Positions 1 to 9,730 of a stretch of DNA of 64,000 nt are shown in pieces. A program made the translations under genes and the position numbers. Below the pieces are notes generated by a model. The model ran no database searches and had not been told where the DNA came from. It worked only from the letters and a program-made list of their open reading frames with translations. The stretch comes from Neoaquamicrobium sediminum (lineage in GTDB: Bacteria; Pseudomonadota; Alphaproteobacteria; Rhizobiales; Rhizobiaceae). How positions within the stretch are numbered: position 1 is the stretch's first letter; the number at the start of each line of letters is the position of its first letter. Where the stretch lies: the NCBI RefSeq assembly GCF_013240295.1, contig NZ_JABETK010000004.1, forward strand, positions 186,001-250,000. The letters are read 5' to 3'.

Positions 1-156
1 TCGGAAACGGAAGGCCTGGGGACGTGTGATCCGGAACGAGAACAGCCGGTCGGTGTAATGGCGGACCGACACCACGCGCTCGGCATAGACACCGGCGGGA
101 ATGGGAAACTCGGTCGGCCGTGCTGAACCGACTTCCTGGCGCGCGGCTGTGTTCAT
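1..156 (-). CDS. fpr: Ferredoxin--NADP+ reductase, N-terminal part (cut by window edge)
   Basis: Only the first 52 codons are inside the window; the gene continues beyond base 1. After a polar N-terminus the frame reads RHYTDRLFSFRITRP and then QAFRFR, the start of the FAD-binding beta-barrel of bacterial Fpr. The family transfers electrons between NADPH and ferredoxin or flavodoxin in the cytoplasm. The gene is divergent from hyuA, and the 176 bp between them holds a motif shared with other promoters of the region. A role in feeding electrons to the 6-hydroxynicotinate reductase at 8-9.7 kb is possible but is only an inference, because fpr is often a stand-alone housekeeping or stress gene. 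Confidence 0.8.
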   Translation of the reverse strand, partial: MNTAARQEVGSARPTEFPIPAGVYAERVVSVRHYTDRLFSFRITRPQAFRFR

Positions 157-238
157 TCCTTTGATCCTGCTGCTTGAAATGGTGCCGGAGAAAAGAGGTC
201 GCGGCTGTTGCAAGGTCTGTGCTTGCCAGTCAAGTTTA

Positions 239-250
239 TTAGTATACAAA
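239..250. promoter_or_regulatory. Candidate operator, TTAGTATACAAA
   Basis: A near-palindrome around GTATAC, about 83 bp from both the fpr and the hyuA start codons. Read on the minus strand it starts TTTGTATAC. Related sites (TTTGCATAC, TTTGTACAC) lie at 13542-13553 and 19109-19120, in front of other genes of the same locus. The binding protein is not known; the MarR protein at 6.3-6.7 kb is the first candidate. Confidence 0.4.
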
Positions 251-332
251 TGATTATTACGTCAAGGCAGCACAGTAGGGCGGCTTTCCAAATTGCGCGT
301 CTTCAGCAGATTCTCTATCCCGGAATTGCGCC

Positions 333-2394
333 ATGATTGAGAAAGATGCCGCAGCAGGCACGGTTGCGGGGATCGACGTCGGCGGAACCTTCACGGACCT
401 GCTCCTAATCGACGGCGCCGAAGACGGCCGGGTGCGCATCGCCAAGGTGCCCACCACCGTCGACAACCAGGCGTTCGGCGTGGTCGCGGCGCTCGAGGCC
501 ACCGGCAAGGCCGTTTCCGACATCGACCTCATCGTCCATGGGACGACCACGACGACCAATGCGGTTCTGGAGCGGCGCCTTGCCAGGACCGGCATGATCA
601 CCACAGCCGGCTTCCGCGACGTGATCGAGCTCGGCCGGCGTACCCGCCCGCAGCCCTACGGCATGACGGGTGTGTTCGTGCCTGTCATCCCGCGCGACCT
701 TCGGCTGGAGGTTCCAGAGCGGATGGAGGCGTCCGGCAACGTGCGCATTCCGCTGGATGAGCAGGCCGTGCGCAAAACAGTCCAACACCTGCTGGACGCT
801 GGCTGCGAGTCGCTGGTGATCCATTTCCTTCACGCCTATGCCAATCCGGCGCATGAGCTGCGCGCAGCCGAAATCGCGCGCTCGATGTGGCCGAACGAAC
901 ACGTTACGACGGGTCATTCGCTGTTGTCGGAGGCCCGCGAGTTCGAGCGCGGCGTGACCGCCGCCGTCAATGCCTCGGTACAACCGATCCTGAAACGCTA
1001 CATCGGCAGGCTTGCCGATGAACTGGACGCGCGGGGCTACGCGCGCGACTTCCTCGTCATGAACGGCAATGGCGGCATGATCTCGGCGCGTTTCGTCACC
1101 GAGGAGGCGGCAAAGACCGTCATGTCGGGGCCGGCCTCCGGCGTCATGGCCGCCGCCTATACGGCGCGCCGCGCCGGTTTCCCGCATGTTGTCACTTACG
1201 ACATGGGCGGCACCTCCACCGACGTCGCGCTGATCCGCAACGCCCGTCCGGCGGTCTCCAATGAGATCGAGATCGAATATGCGATGCCGATCCATGTCCC
1301 GATGGTCGACGTGCATACGGTCGGTGCCGGGGGCGGTTCGATCGCACGCATCGATGACGCAGGCCTCATCCGCGTGGGGCCGGAGAGCGCAGGCGCGACC
1401 CCGGTCCGATCTGCTACGGCCGTGGAGGCACGGAGCCGACCGTTTCGGACGCAAATCTGGTGCTCGGGCGGCTGAACCCGAACCGGCTGCTGGCGGTCGA
1501 CAAGCCGGTTTCGGTCGAAGCCGTCACCGATATCTTCGCTGAACGGATCGGTCGCAGGGCCGGCCTCGACGGCGTCGGCGCCGCAGGAGCGGTGTTAAAA
1601 CTTGGCAACCTGAAAATGGCCGGCGCGATCCGCATGGTCTCGGTCGCCAAAGGGCACGACCCGCGCGACTTCGCGCTCTTTGCTTTCGGCGGCGCCGGGC
1701 CGCTGCATGCGGCCGCCCTCGCACGCGAACTCTCGATCCCGAAGGTGATCGTACCGGCGCGCCCGGGTATCACCAATGCGCTCGGCTGCGTGGTGGCGGA
1801 CATGCGGCACGATTTCGTGCGCACGGTAAACGTTCCCGTGGCCGAAATCGATGAAGCCGAGCTTGCCGCCATTCTCGCAACACAGGCCGACGAAGGCCGC
1901 GCACTGATCGCGAAGGAGGCGGTGAAGCCGCAGACGCTACGCTTCGTGCACTCCGCCGACATGCAGTTCGTCGGCCAGACACATCTCATCAACGTCGCGC
2001 TCCCGAGCGCGTCAGTGTCGGCCGCCGAGTTGCAATCACTGTTCGAGACCGCCTATTTCGCCCGGTTCAGGGTGTCGTTGCCGGAAATCCGCGCCAATCT
2101 CGTCAACCTCAACACCTCGGTCATCGGCGAGCGCCGCCAGATCGACCTGTCGCTGCTGATCGACCCGCGGGCCGGAAAGCAACGCTCACTGAGGCGCAGA
2201 CGGGAACGCGACCCGTCTGGTTCGACGGAAGCTGGATCGAGACCCCGGTCTACGCCCGCGAAAAGCTGCCGCTCGACGCAACAATCACAGGACCTGCGAT
2301 CCTTGAACAGCTCGATGCCACCACGGTTGTGGAACCCGGCGACCGTGTCACCCAGGACGCCGACGGCAATCTGATTATCGAGGTGGGAGCATGA
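333..2394 (+). CDS. hyuA: HyuA-type hydantoinase/oxoprolinase subunit A (frame broken twice)
   Basis: ATP-dependent hydantoinase/5-oxoprolinase-type subunit, which with HyuB opens a cyclic amide or lactam. Visible motifs are the N-terminal nucleotide-binding GIDVGGTFTD, the second phosphate loop DMGGTSTDVA, and GAGGGSIARID. As written, the frame breaks near 1397 (one G lost in a GG, after AGA) and near 2179 (one G lost in AAGGCAACG). Restoring both gives 687 residues, the usual length of the family, with the end VTQDADGNLIIEVGA. The stop overlaps the hyuB start as ATGA, so the pair is translationally coupled. The substrate cannot be read from sequence. In this setting a candidate is the lactam formed by reduction of 6-hydroxynicotinate, which in Eubacterium barkeri is opened by a different enzyme (enamidase). 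Confidence 0.85.
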
Positions 2395-4097
2395 CCCTCG
2401 ACGCCATCACGCTTTCGGTCATCGAGGCCGCGCTGCAGCAGGCGTGCGACGAGATGGACCTCGCCTTTTCCCGCTCCGCCTTCTCGCCGATCATCGCCGA
2501 GGCGAACGACCGGTCCGACGGCATCTATGCGGCAGACGATGGATCGCTGATCGCACAAGGTGTCGGCGGCCTGCCGGTGTTCGTCGGCGTCATGCAGTAT
2601 TCCACCCGGACGCTCATCGAGATGATCCGCGACGGCCGCTGCCTGCCGCCGGAGGAAGGCGACATCTATATCGTCAACGACCCCTATCTTGGCGGCACCC
2701 ACCTTATGGACGTGCGTTTCGCCATGCCGGTATGGCGAAACGGCGAGATTTTCTGCTGGCTGTCCAATACGGGCCATTGGCCCGACATCGGCGGTGCGGT
2801 GCCGGGCGGCTTCTCCGCCTCAGCCACTGCGGTCGAACAGGAGGGCCTGCGCCTGCCGCCGGTCAAGCTATTCAAGAAAGGCGCGCTCGACCCCGAGATC
2901 TACGCGATCATTACGTCCAACATCCGGATTGCCGAACAGCGCATCGGCGACATCAAGGCCCAGGCCGCCGCTCTCCAGGTCGGCCAGTCGCGGCTGTGTG
3001 AAATCCTCGACCGTTACGGCGACGAAACTGTCAACGAGGCCATTGCCGAACTGCGCCGCCGCGCTGCCGTACAGATGCGTGCCAGGATCGCGGCCATCGA
3101 AGACGGCGTCTATCATGGTGTCGCTTTCGTCGATTCCGACGGCGTGGTGGATGAACCGCTGGAGATCAGGCTCGCGGTCGAGAAGCAGGGCGATACGCTC
3201 ACCTTCGACTTCGCCGGCTCCAGCCCGCCCTGCATCGGCCCGATGAACTCGGTGCTGGCAACGACACATTCCTCCGTCTACCTCGCCATGCGCCACATCT
3301 TTCCCGATGTTCCGATCAGCGCCGGCGCGTTCGAGCCGCTGGTGATCCGCCGGCCCGAAGGCACATTCCTCGACGCGCAGTACCCCCGCCCCGTGTCGGG
3401 CTGTGCGGCGGAAGTCTCGCAGCGCATCGCGGAAGCGGTTTTTTCCGCGATGGTACAGGCACTACCGGAACAGGTGACGGCTGCACCCGCAGGCTCGAGC
3501 GGCAATTTCGGACTTGGCGGGTTCGACCCGGTGCGCGGCCGACCCTTCGTGCTCTACCAGCTCTCCGGCGGCGGCTATGGCGGCAACGCCGACCATGACG
3601 GCCTATCCAACGGCTGCTCGACCATCGGCATCTCCAAGTCGCCGCCAGTCGAGATCATGGAGCAGTCCTATCCCATCCTCTACAACCACTATCGGCTCCG
3701 GGAAGGCTCGGGCGGCGCCGGCAGGCATCGCGGCGGCATGGGCCTCGACTACGAGATCGAGCTCTTGCGCGGCGAGGCGCGGGCGTCCTTCGTCATGGAT
3801 CACGGCCGCTATGGCCCTCAGGGCGCACTGGGCGGTCAGGACGGCGCGGTCAACACCGTGACCGTGTATCGCGACGGACAGGCCCACGTGCCGAAGCACC
3901 TTTCCAAGGAGCAGGACATTCCGATGAAGGCGGGCGATCGCGTCCGCGTCGGCACGCCTGGCGGCGGCGGCTACGGCCTTCCGTCGGAGCGCGATCCCGG
4001 GACGGTGCGCCGCGACGTGCGGCTGGGCTACTACACCGCCGAAGAGGCCGAGCAACTCTTCGGCGTTGCCGCGGGCGACAATGAGGTCGGCAAGTAG
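2391..4097 (+). CDS. hyuB: HyuB-type hydantoinase/oxoprolinase subunit B
   Basis: Intact 568-residue partner of HyuA. Family features are the N-terminal ALQQACDEMDLAFSRSAFSP, the region GDIYIVNDPYLGGTHLMD, GNADHDGLSNGCSTIG with the following KSPPVE, and the glycine-rich C-terminal GGAGRHRGGMG and GTPGGGGYGLPSE. The start ATG overlaps the hyuA stop by 4 bp. HyuB is thought to carry the hydrolytic step for a lactam or hydantoin ring activated by HyuA. The gene ends 34 bp before the convergent TetR gene. An acetone-carboxylase-alpha-like identity is less likely, because no third (gamma) subunit gene is present. Confidence 0.88.
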   Translation: MTLDAITLSVIEAALQQACDEMDLAFSRSAFSPIIAEANDRSDGIYAADDGSLIAQGVGGLPVFVGVMQYSTRTLIEMIRDGRCLPPEEGDIYIVNDPYLGGTHLMDVRFAMPVWRNGEIFCWLSNTGHWPDIGGAVPGGFSASATAVEQEGLRLPPVKLFKKGALDPEIYAIITSNIRIAEQRIGDIKAQAAALQVGQSRLCEILDRYGDETVNEAIAELRRRAAVQMRARIAAIEDGVYHGVAFVDSDGVVDEPLEIRLAVEKQGDTLTFDFAGSSPPCIGPMNSVLATTHSSVYLAMRHIFPDVPISAGAFEPLVIRRPEGTFLDAQYPRPVSGCAAEVSQRIAEAVFSAMVQALPEQVTAAPAGSSGNFGLGGFDPVRGRPFVLYQLSGGGYGGNADHDGLSNGCSTIGISKSPPVEIMEQSYPILYNHYRLREGSGGAGRHRGGMGLDYEIELLRGEARASFVMDHGRYGPQGALGGQDGAVNTVTVYRDGQAHVPKHLSKEQDIPMKAGDRVRVGTPGGGGYGLPSERDPGTVRRDVRLGYYTAEEAEQLFGVAAGDNEVGK

Positions 4098-4130
4098 CGG
4101 TCCCTGTCGCCGGCGCGACTACTTTCGCGG

Positions 4131-4688
4131 CTACTTTTCAGCGCTATCCGGCCCTGCCAGCGCCAGAATGTCACCGAACACCTCCTCCCACGCCTCGTCG
4201 TCGAGGTCGATGAGGTTGAAGGACTTCAGGAAGAACACCCCTTCGCTGGCCAGAAAGGCGAGACGCGCCCTGCGCGCGTGTTCGCTCGACGGATCGAGCC
4301 CTTGCAGCCTGCTATTATACCATTCGCGGCTCTCGGCGACCTGATCCGGCTGCTGCAGCAGCGCTGTCATCATCACCGCCGAACGTGAAGCCTCGTCCTT
4401 GTCGGTGCGCCGCGACGCTTCTATATGCCCGAGGATCACCGTTTCCGGCGTCGGGTTCTCGCCGGCAAAGGCCATCACTTCCTCCTCAAAGGTTTCGCCC
4501 CACCGCCGGATCATCGCGCGGATGAGGTTCTCCTTGGAGCCGAAGGCGTATTGCACGCCACCCTTGGTGATACCGGCCTCTTTGGCGACGGCATCGATGG
4601 TCAGCCCGGAAGCACCCTCGCGCGTCACCACGGCCTCCGCTGCATCGAGCACCTTGTCGCGATCGATCGTTCTCGGTCGGCCTGCCAT
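4131..4688 (-). CDS. TetR/AcrR-family repressor
   Basis: 185-residue regulator. The N-terminal helix-turn-helix spans about residues 8-55 (AAEAVVTREGASGLTID, then AKEAGITKGGVQYAFGSKE); the rest is an alpha-helical ligand-binding domain. The start at 4688 is chosen because MAGRPRTIDRDKVLDAA is a typical TetR N-terminus; longer upstream reading has no family resemblance. It is divergent from an efflux pump gene 93 bp away, and an inverted repeat lies between them, so it very likely represses that pump and itself. The ligand is unknown. Confidence 0.85.
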   Translation of the reverse strand: MAGRPRTIDRDKVLDAAEAVVTREGASGLTIDAVAKEAGITKGGVQYAFGSKENLIRAMIRRWGETFEEEVMAFAGENPTPETVILGHIEASRRTDKDEASRSAVMMTALLQQPDQVAESREWYNSRLQGLDPSSEHARRARLAFLASEGVFFLKSFNLIDLDDEAWEEVFGDILALAGPDSAEK

Positions 4689-4706
4689 TGTTACCTCTTT
4701 AATTTC

Positions 4707-4720
4707 AATACGAATGTATT
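4707..4720. promoter_or_regulatory. Inverted repeat, likely TetR operator
   Basis: AATAC-GAAT-GTATT, perfect 5-bp arms with a 4-bp centre, lies in the intergenic region between the tetR-type gene (start 4688) and the MFS gene (start 4782). It is AT-rich in a GC-rich context and lies next to TATATAGG, a plausible promoter element. This position suits a TetR-family operator controlling both divergent genes. Confidence 0.5.
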
Positions 4721-4781
4721 TATATAGGTCGCTCGATATGTCCAAACTGCCATTTGCGGCAGCAAGACCGAGGCCACACCA

Positions 4782-6290
4782 ATGACTTCCAACAACCGCT
4801 GGTTCGTTCTGGCGATCGTATCGAGCGCTCTTTTCCTCATCGTTATCGACATGACGGTGCTTTACACCGCACTTCCCCGGCTGACACACGACCTTGGCGC
4901 CACCGCGTCGGAAAAGCTCTGGATTGTCAACGCCTATCCGCTCGTCGTGGCAGGGCTGCTGCCCGGTCTCGGCGCCCTGGGCGACCGTCTCGGGCACCGG
5001 CGCCTCTTCATGGCGGGTCTGGTCGTCTTCGGCGCCGCATCGTTGATGGCCGCATTTTCGTCAACACCCGCCATTCTCATCGCTGCCCGTGCGCTGCTTG
5101 CGGTCGGCGCCGCGATGATGATGCCCGCCACACTCTCGATCATCCGGTTGACCTTCACGGACGAGAAGGAACGCGCCTTCGCGATCGGCATCTGGGCGGC
5201 GGTCGCCTCGGGTGGCGCGGCGCTCGGCCCGGTGATCGGCGGCGTGCTGCTCGAATATTTCTGGTGGGGCTCGGTCTTTCTCATCAACGTGCCGATCGTC
5301 GTCGCGGCCTTCTTTTTCGCGGCCCTGCTGCTGCCCTCGCGGCCCGGCGACGCCAGCAGGCCGTGGGACCTGATCGGCTCGCTGCAGATCATGGTCGGCC
5401 TCATCGGCCTTGCCTATGCGATCAAGGAAGTGAGCAAGCGCGAAGCATCCATCGAGGCCGCGCTGGTTGCCGCAGCGGTCGGCATTGTCGCGACAGTTCT
5501 GTTCGTCAAGCGTCAGCGCACAAGCGCCGCACCGCTCGTCGATTTCTCGTTGTTCCGAAACAGGCGCTTTTCCTCGGGCGTTGCGACTGCTTTGGTCGCT
5601 TCGGCCGCGCTCATGGGTGTCGAACTGGTCTTCAGCCAACGGCTGCAGCTCGTTTCGGGCTTCTCGCCGCTGGAAGCCGGCCTGCTCATCCTTCCGATCC
5701 CACTCGCATCGTTCGTCGCCGGCCCTCTCACCGGTCTCGCCCTGCCCCGGCTGGGCAGCGAGCGCATCCTTTCGGGCTCGCTGGCGATCTCAGGTGTCGG
5801 CTTGGCGGCATTTCTTCTTTGCTACGACGCCGATCCTGCGATCTGGCTGGCCGCAATGGGTGTCATGGGCTTCGGCATCGGCTCGGCCATGACGGCAGCT
5901 TCGAGTGCGATCATGTTGAGCGCGCCGGAAAACCGGGCCGGCATGGCGGCTTCGGCGGAGGAGGTTTCCTACGAACTCGGCGGCGCGATGGGCATTGCCG
6001 TTCTTGGCAGCGTGATGTCGGCACTCTATTCGGCCACCCTTGTGCTGCCGACCGACGCCAGCGTGAGGCCGACTGCGCGTGACAGCCTCGACGAGGCGCT
6101 GCTGGCTGCCGAAAGCCTCGATCCAGCGCTGGCCGAGCAACTCGTCATGATGGCGCGCACGGCTTTCGACAATGCCTTTGTCGGGGTCGTTGGACTGGCG
6201 GTGATAATGCTGCTTGCAACGGCCGGAACCGTGTGGTGGGCGACGCGACACGCCGTCGCGACCGATCCCGCGCCCGCGCCGCTCAGGTAA
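4782..6290 (+). CDS. MFS multidrug efflux transporter, DHA2 (14-TM) family
   Basis: 502 residues with a strongly hydrophobic profile. The N-terminal helix VLAIVSSALFLIVIDMTVL carries the acidic D in TM1 typical of drug:H+ antiporters. Then come GALGDRLGHRRLFMAG (motif A) and WAAVASGGAALGPVIGG (motif C), with further helices to the C-terminus. Length and motifs fit the QacA/SmvA/EmrB branch. A divergent TetR gene and operator lie directly upstream. It ends convergent with, and 8 bp inside, the MarR gene. It probably exports a toxic compound; the substrate cannot be read from sequence. Confidence 0.87.
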   Translation: MTSNNRWFVLAIVSSALFLIVIDMTVLYTALPRLTHDLGATASEKLWIVNAYPLVVAGLLPGLGALGDRLGHRRLFMAGLVVFGAASLMAAFSSTPAILIAARALLAVGAAMMMPATLSIIRLTFTDEKERAFAIGIWAAVASGGAALGPVIGGVLLEYFWWGSVFLINVPIVVAAFFFAALLLPSRPGDASRPWDLIGSLQIMVGLIGLAYAIKEVSKREASIEAALVAAAVGIVATVLFVKRQRTSAAPLVDFSLFRNRRFSSGVATALVASAALMGVELVFSQRLQLVSGFSPLEAGLLILPIPLASFVAGPLTGLALPRLGSERILSGSLAISGVGLAAFLLCYDADPAIWLAAMGVMGFGIGSAMTAASSAIMLSAPENRAGMAASAEEVSYELGGAMGIAVLGSVMSALYSATLVLPTDASVRPTARDSLDEALLAAESLDPALAEQLVMMARTAFDNAFVGVVGLAVIMLLATAGTVWWATRHAVATDPAPAPLR

Positions 6291-6702
6291 GCTTCGACAG
6301 AAGCCGCATCAGCGTAGCCAGTTCGCGGTCGTTGAGCGGGGAGGCCGTCTCGATCGTGATGTCCTGCGCAAGCGGCAGCAGGCGTTCCACGGTCGCCTGC
6401 CCCTCGGAGGTCAGGCTGACCACCAGCCGCCGCCTGTCCCCGTCATGCCGGGTGAGTGCCACAAGGCCCCGCGCCTTCAGGCGGTCGATCACGCCCTTGA
6501 TGGTCGCCGCATCCATCGCCACCAGCGTGCCGAGCTGGTTCTGCGAGGTGTCGCCAACCTCGGCAAGCTTGGCGAGCGCTGCGAACTGCGGCGGCGTCAG
6601 CTCGCCGATATGGCGGGCAAAGATCGCGATATGCCGCTGGCTGGCCTTGCGCAGGACGAAGCCGATCTGGTCTTCCAGATGATAGGGCGGTTCCCCGCTC
6701 AC
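6283..6702 (-). CDS. MarR-family transcriptional regulator
   Basis: Winged-helix regulator of 139 residues. The recognition region is LTPPQFAALAKLAEVG through NQLGTLVAMDAATIKGVIDRL, and the wing is LVALTRHDGDRRRLVVSLT. The GTG at 6702 is chosen because it overlaps the stop of the upstream gene as GTGA, like the other junctions here; ATG at 6732 is the alternative. It is the last gene of the reductase operon. Known MarR proteins NicR (Pseudomonas) and BpsR (Bordetella) control nicotinate degradation and respond to 6-hydroxynicotinate, so a similar role here is a reasonable inference, not shown. Confidence 0.82.
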   Translation of the reverse strand: MSGEPPYHLEDQIGFVLRKASQRHIAIFARHIGELTPPQFAALAKLAEVGDTSQNQLGTLVAMDAATIKGVIDRLKARGLVALTRHDGDRRRLVVSLTSEGQATVERLLPLAQDITIETASPLNDRELATLMRLLSKLT

Positions 6703-7283
6703 CTTAGCCCGTCCTCGCCCTTGACTTGCCACGCTTCCAGCCCGCCCATGCGGGAATGGATGCGTCCGCCGCAGGCCATGGCCAGGCAGAACAGGATCTC
6801 GTTCGGTCGCGGCCCGTCCGGCATGCCCACCACCATCGCGTCGAAGTGGCTGCGCACATAGGCGGCGTTGGTGTGTCCGAGTGGCACGTCGAGGCTGGAG
6901 CCGAACGCGCCGACCTTCATCGCCGATGGCACGATCGCCTTGGAAGCGCCCAGTCGCTCGCGCATCGCATAGCCGCCCGGCACGTGCCAGAGCGCGCCGT
7001 GCTCGATCTCGCCGTCGCTGCCGACGATCGCACCTTTGCCGTAGCTGTCGATGACCGACACGTCGCCACCAAGCGCGGCAACCAGCCGGTCGGTCAGCTC
7101 CAGGCCCAGCGGCTTCAGATCGTCCATCGCGGGCTGAATAGTCTCGACGAAAGTGCCGGCGAACGGGTTCTTCACCAACGCCAGCGCAGCAGCCCTGCGC
7201 CGAGGCTCTTCCGGCACCGGCCCGCCATCATGATGGATCTCTTCGGTCAGCACCGCGATCTTGCGGATGGTGAAATCAGCCAT
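6699..7283 (-). CDS. DUF1185 / 'amino acid synthesis' family protein
   Basis: 194-residue soluble protein of Pfam family AA_synth (PF06684, formerly DUF1185), of unknown biochemical function. Recognisable stretches are EEIHHDGGPVPEEPRRRAA, KNPFAGTFVETIQPAMDDL, GKGAIVGSDGEIEHGALWH and SSLDVPLGHTNAAYVRSHFD. It starts inside the UPF0280 gene (8-bp ATGGCTGA overlap) and its stop overlaps the MarR start, so it belongs to a tightly coupled operon with 6-hydroxynicotinate reductase. The context suggests a step or accessory role in N-heterocycle breakdown, despite the family name. No catalytic residues can be assigned from sequence alone. Confidence 0.8.
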   Translation of the reverse strand: MADFTIRKIAVLTEEIHHDGGPVPEEPRRRAAALALVKNPFAGTFVETIQPAMDDLKPLGLELTDRLVAALGGDVSVIDSYGKGAIVGSDGEIEHGALWHVPGGYAMRERLGASKAIVPSAMKVGAFGSSLDVPLGHTNAAYVRSHFDAMVVGMPDGPRPNEILFCLAMACGGRIHSRMGGLEAWQVKGEDGLR

Positions 7284-8151
7284 ATGCCGGCTCCTCAATG
7301 CTGGTGTTTTGTTCGAGAGCAAGCGCGGCGACGACCCGGCTCCGGCCGTTCAGAAACAGCGCCGCGGAAACGATCAGGCCAGCGGCAACGAACTCGTCGG
7401 CGACCCGCACGCCCCCGCGCAGTGCCTCATCCGTATCCGCCGAAGACAATCGCCCCACGGCAACGGTTACCGGTCTATCTCCGAGATCGCTGTCGGGCGC
7501 CAGTTGGCTGGCCGGTTGCCGCTCGATTGCCGGGTGGCCGGGCAGGTCGACGGCGTTGGCGATCAGGGTTGCGGCGACATCCGCCGCCGCCGCGGTGCGT
7601 GCCAGCACAGTGACCGCATCGGCGATGCCGAGCGAATGGCTGCGGCCCCGCCAGCCACTGGTTGCGATGCCGCGCACTGGATCGGAGGCAGCGATGGTCA
7701 CACGGTCGACGACACCATGGCGCGTACCGGCGATGGCCGCCTTCATCGCCGTTCCGGGTGCAAGGTGCATGGCGATGTCACCACCATCGTTGACATAGGC
7801 ACGCGCAAGCCGCCGCCCCTTCACCATTGCCGCCAGCATCTCATCGGCCACCGCCCCTGCCACCGCCGCCATGGGCGTTACAAACCTATCTGAGAACGGT
7901 AAAGCTGCCGTCTCCATGCGCCGTGCCGTCGCGCCGCGAAACCCGCGTGGCGCGACTGTGGTCGGCTGTCGCAGTTCCGCCAGTTCGGAAACCAGTTCTT
8001 CCAGAACGGTATCGAAACGATCCTTCGCCTGCGCGTATGCAGCCGACACCTCGTTAGGTTCGCCGAAGGCTTCGACGATCAGGTCTATCGGACCTTGGTT
8101 GAGGTGCAGCCGCCGCCCATCGGGCAGCATTGCCGCCTGTGCGCCGCTCAT
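7276..8151 (-). CDS. UPF0280 family protein (ApbE-like fold)
   Basis: 291-residue protein of the UPF0280 family, whose solved members resemble the flavin transferase ApbE. Key stretches are LPDGRRLHLNQGPIDLIVEA, VNDGGDIAMHLAPG, GIATSGWRGRSHSLGIADAV and ANAVDLPGHPAIER; the ASGW-like and IADAVTV parts resemble the ApbE core. Start 8151 overlaps the stop of the reductase gene as ATGA. The function is unknown. Genetic coupling to an iron-sulfur reductase of the type that uses flavin makes a flavin-related maturation role possible, but this is inference. Confidence 0.8.
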   Translation of the reverse strand: MSGAQAAMLPDGRRLHLNQGPIDLIVEAFGEPNEVSAAYAQAKDRFDTVLEELVSELAELRQPTTVAPRGFRGATARRMETAALPFSDRFVTPMAAVAGAVADEMLAAMVKGRRLARAYVNDGGDIAMHLAPGTAMKAAIAGTRHGVVDRVTIAASDPVRGIATSGWRGRSHSLGIADAVTVLARTAAAADVAATLIANAVDLPGHPAIERQPASQLAPDSDLGDRPVTVAVGRLSSADTDEALRGGVRVADEFVAAGLIVSAALFLNGRSRVVAALALEQNTSIEEPAYG

Positions 8152-9672
8152 GTCGACCGCTCGCGCCGAAGCTGCTGAAGCAGGGGCCACGGATTGTCTG
8201 GCATCGCGCCATGAACGGCGCGTTCGTTGAAATACTCGCCGCCTGCACGCTGCACGTCGTCGACCGAACGCACGTGTTCGGCATAGCCGCCCAGCGCCTC
8301 ATAATGCTCGCGCCGCAAGGTGAACTCGATCGGCGCGACGAGCGCCGGCGTCGGCACATAGCCGAAGGCGTTTTCCGGCAGGCGCGTCACGTCGACCATG
8401 AGCGTGATGCCGCCCCCGGCCACACATAGGCCGGTGCACCGCCACAAGTGACGTAGGTCTGCAGGCGCTGCACGGAGCGCGTCAGGTTCACCGGGTTCTC
8501 GGTCACGCCCGCGCGCAGGCTCCCGCCGGCACCGCCCATGAAAAGCACCGTGCACAGCGCCGGCTCGCAATTCTCCTCGATCAGTTCGACCGACCGCCGC
8601 AGCCTGTCCGGAAACGGCTTTTCCACCGGCGTCAGCGTCTCGTCGAGCTCATAATAGGCGAATTGCTCGCCCGTGGTAGAGACCATCAGCAACGACAGGC
8701 CGGGGCGCGCGCCTTTCTTTTCGTTCCAGGGTCCGAGGATTTCAAGCGGATCTGAGATGGTCGTGCCACCCCATCCAAGCCCCGGCTCGGAAACCTTGAA
8801 ATAGCGCCCAGGCGTCGAACGGCGGCCGAGGATCTTGATGCCGGTGTCGGGCCAGTCAATCACCTTGCCCGCCTGATGCTCGGAAACGACGCCGGTGATG
8901 TGATCGTCGACGACAACGACCTCGTCGACCAGACCTTTCCACTGCGTGGCGAACATGCCGATCGTCGCAGAGCCGCAGCCGACCCGCATCCGGTGCTCAA
9001 CCGCGCCGTCGATCACCGGCGGCTTTCCCGCCTGCACAACAATCGTCGAGCCTTCATCGATCGTCAGTTCGACCGGCTGGCGATTGCACAGCGCCAGCAG
9101 CGTATCGCAGGTGATCCGGCCCTCCGGCTTCGAACCGCCCGTCAGGTGCCGCACGCCGCCCAGCGACAGCATCTGCGACCCGTATTCGGCGGTGGTGACA
9201 TGGCCGACCGGCTCACCCTGCGCGCGAACGGTCGCGGTCTCCGGGCCGAGATGGCGGTCGGTGTCGATCTTCACCTTGACGCCGCAATAAGAGAAGATGC
9301 CTTCCGTGACGACCGTCACCAGATCGACGCCCTCAACCTCCTGGCTGACGATGAAAGGCGCGGGCTTGTAGTCCGGATAAGTCGTACCAGCCCCGATGCC
9401 GGTCACGAAGCGTCGGGCGCGGTTGACGGGATTGCCATCCCATTCTTCGCCGGCGAAGGACACGACCTCGCCACCGCTTTCGGCCCGGTGTTCGAGGTCG
9501 TCACCGGATCGCACCGCACGATCCGGCCGCCGAAATTGCCGTAGCGATCGCAGGCACCGGTGCGCCCCTCGGCGATGTAGCACATTACCGGGCAGGCATC
9601 GCAGCGCAGCTTCTCGCCAACCTTCGGCTCGCCGGGATCGTGTGTTTCGAAACGTTCGGACAGCTCGCTCAT
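8148..9672 (-). CDS. hnr: 6-hydroxynicotinate reductase-like iron-sulfur protein (frame broken twice)
   Basis: Corrected product of 508 residues. The N-terminal cysteine cluster CDACPVMCYIAEGRTGACD binds an Fe-S cluster; further family stretches are GIFSYCGVKVKIDTDRHLG, GGVRHLTGGSKPEGRI and GCGSATIGMFATQWKG. The family reduces 6-hydroxynicotinate to 1,4,5,6-tetrahydro-6-oxonicotinate, dearomatising the ring. The frame breaks near 9475 (one base lost in a GG/CC doublet) and in the C run 8413-8417 (one base lost); correcting both joins all parts and the end LLQQLRRERST. The stop overlaps the UPF0280 start. Upstream lies a hairpin repeat and then the molybdenum hydroxylase that would make its substrate. 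Confidence 0.82.
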
Positions 9673-9730
9673 GACGCGACCGGCGCTGTTGCTGTGCTTG
9701 CATGGCAGAGAGACGATGATGCCCTACGTT

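Noticed and set aside
333..2394. Reading hyuA as two separate genes
   Set aside because: Both parts and the C-terminal piece belong to one HyuA family alignment; two one-base corrections join them with no gap.
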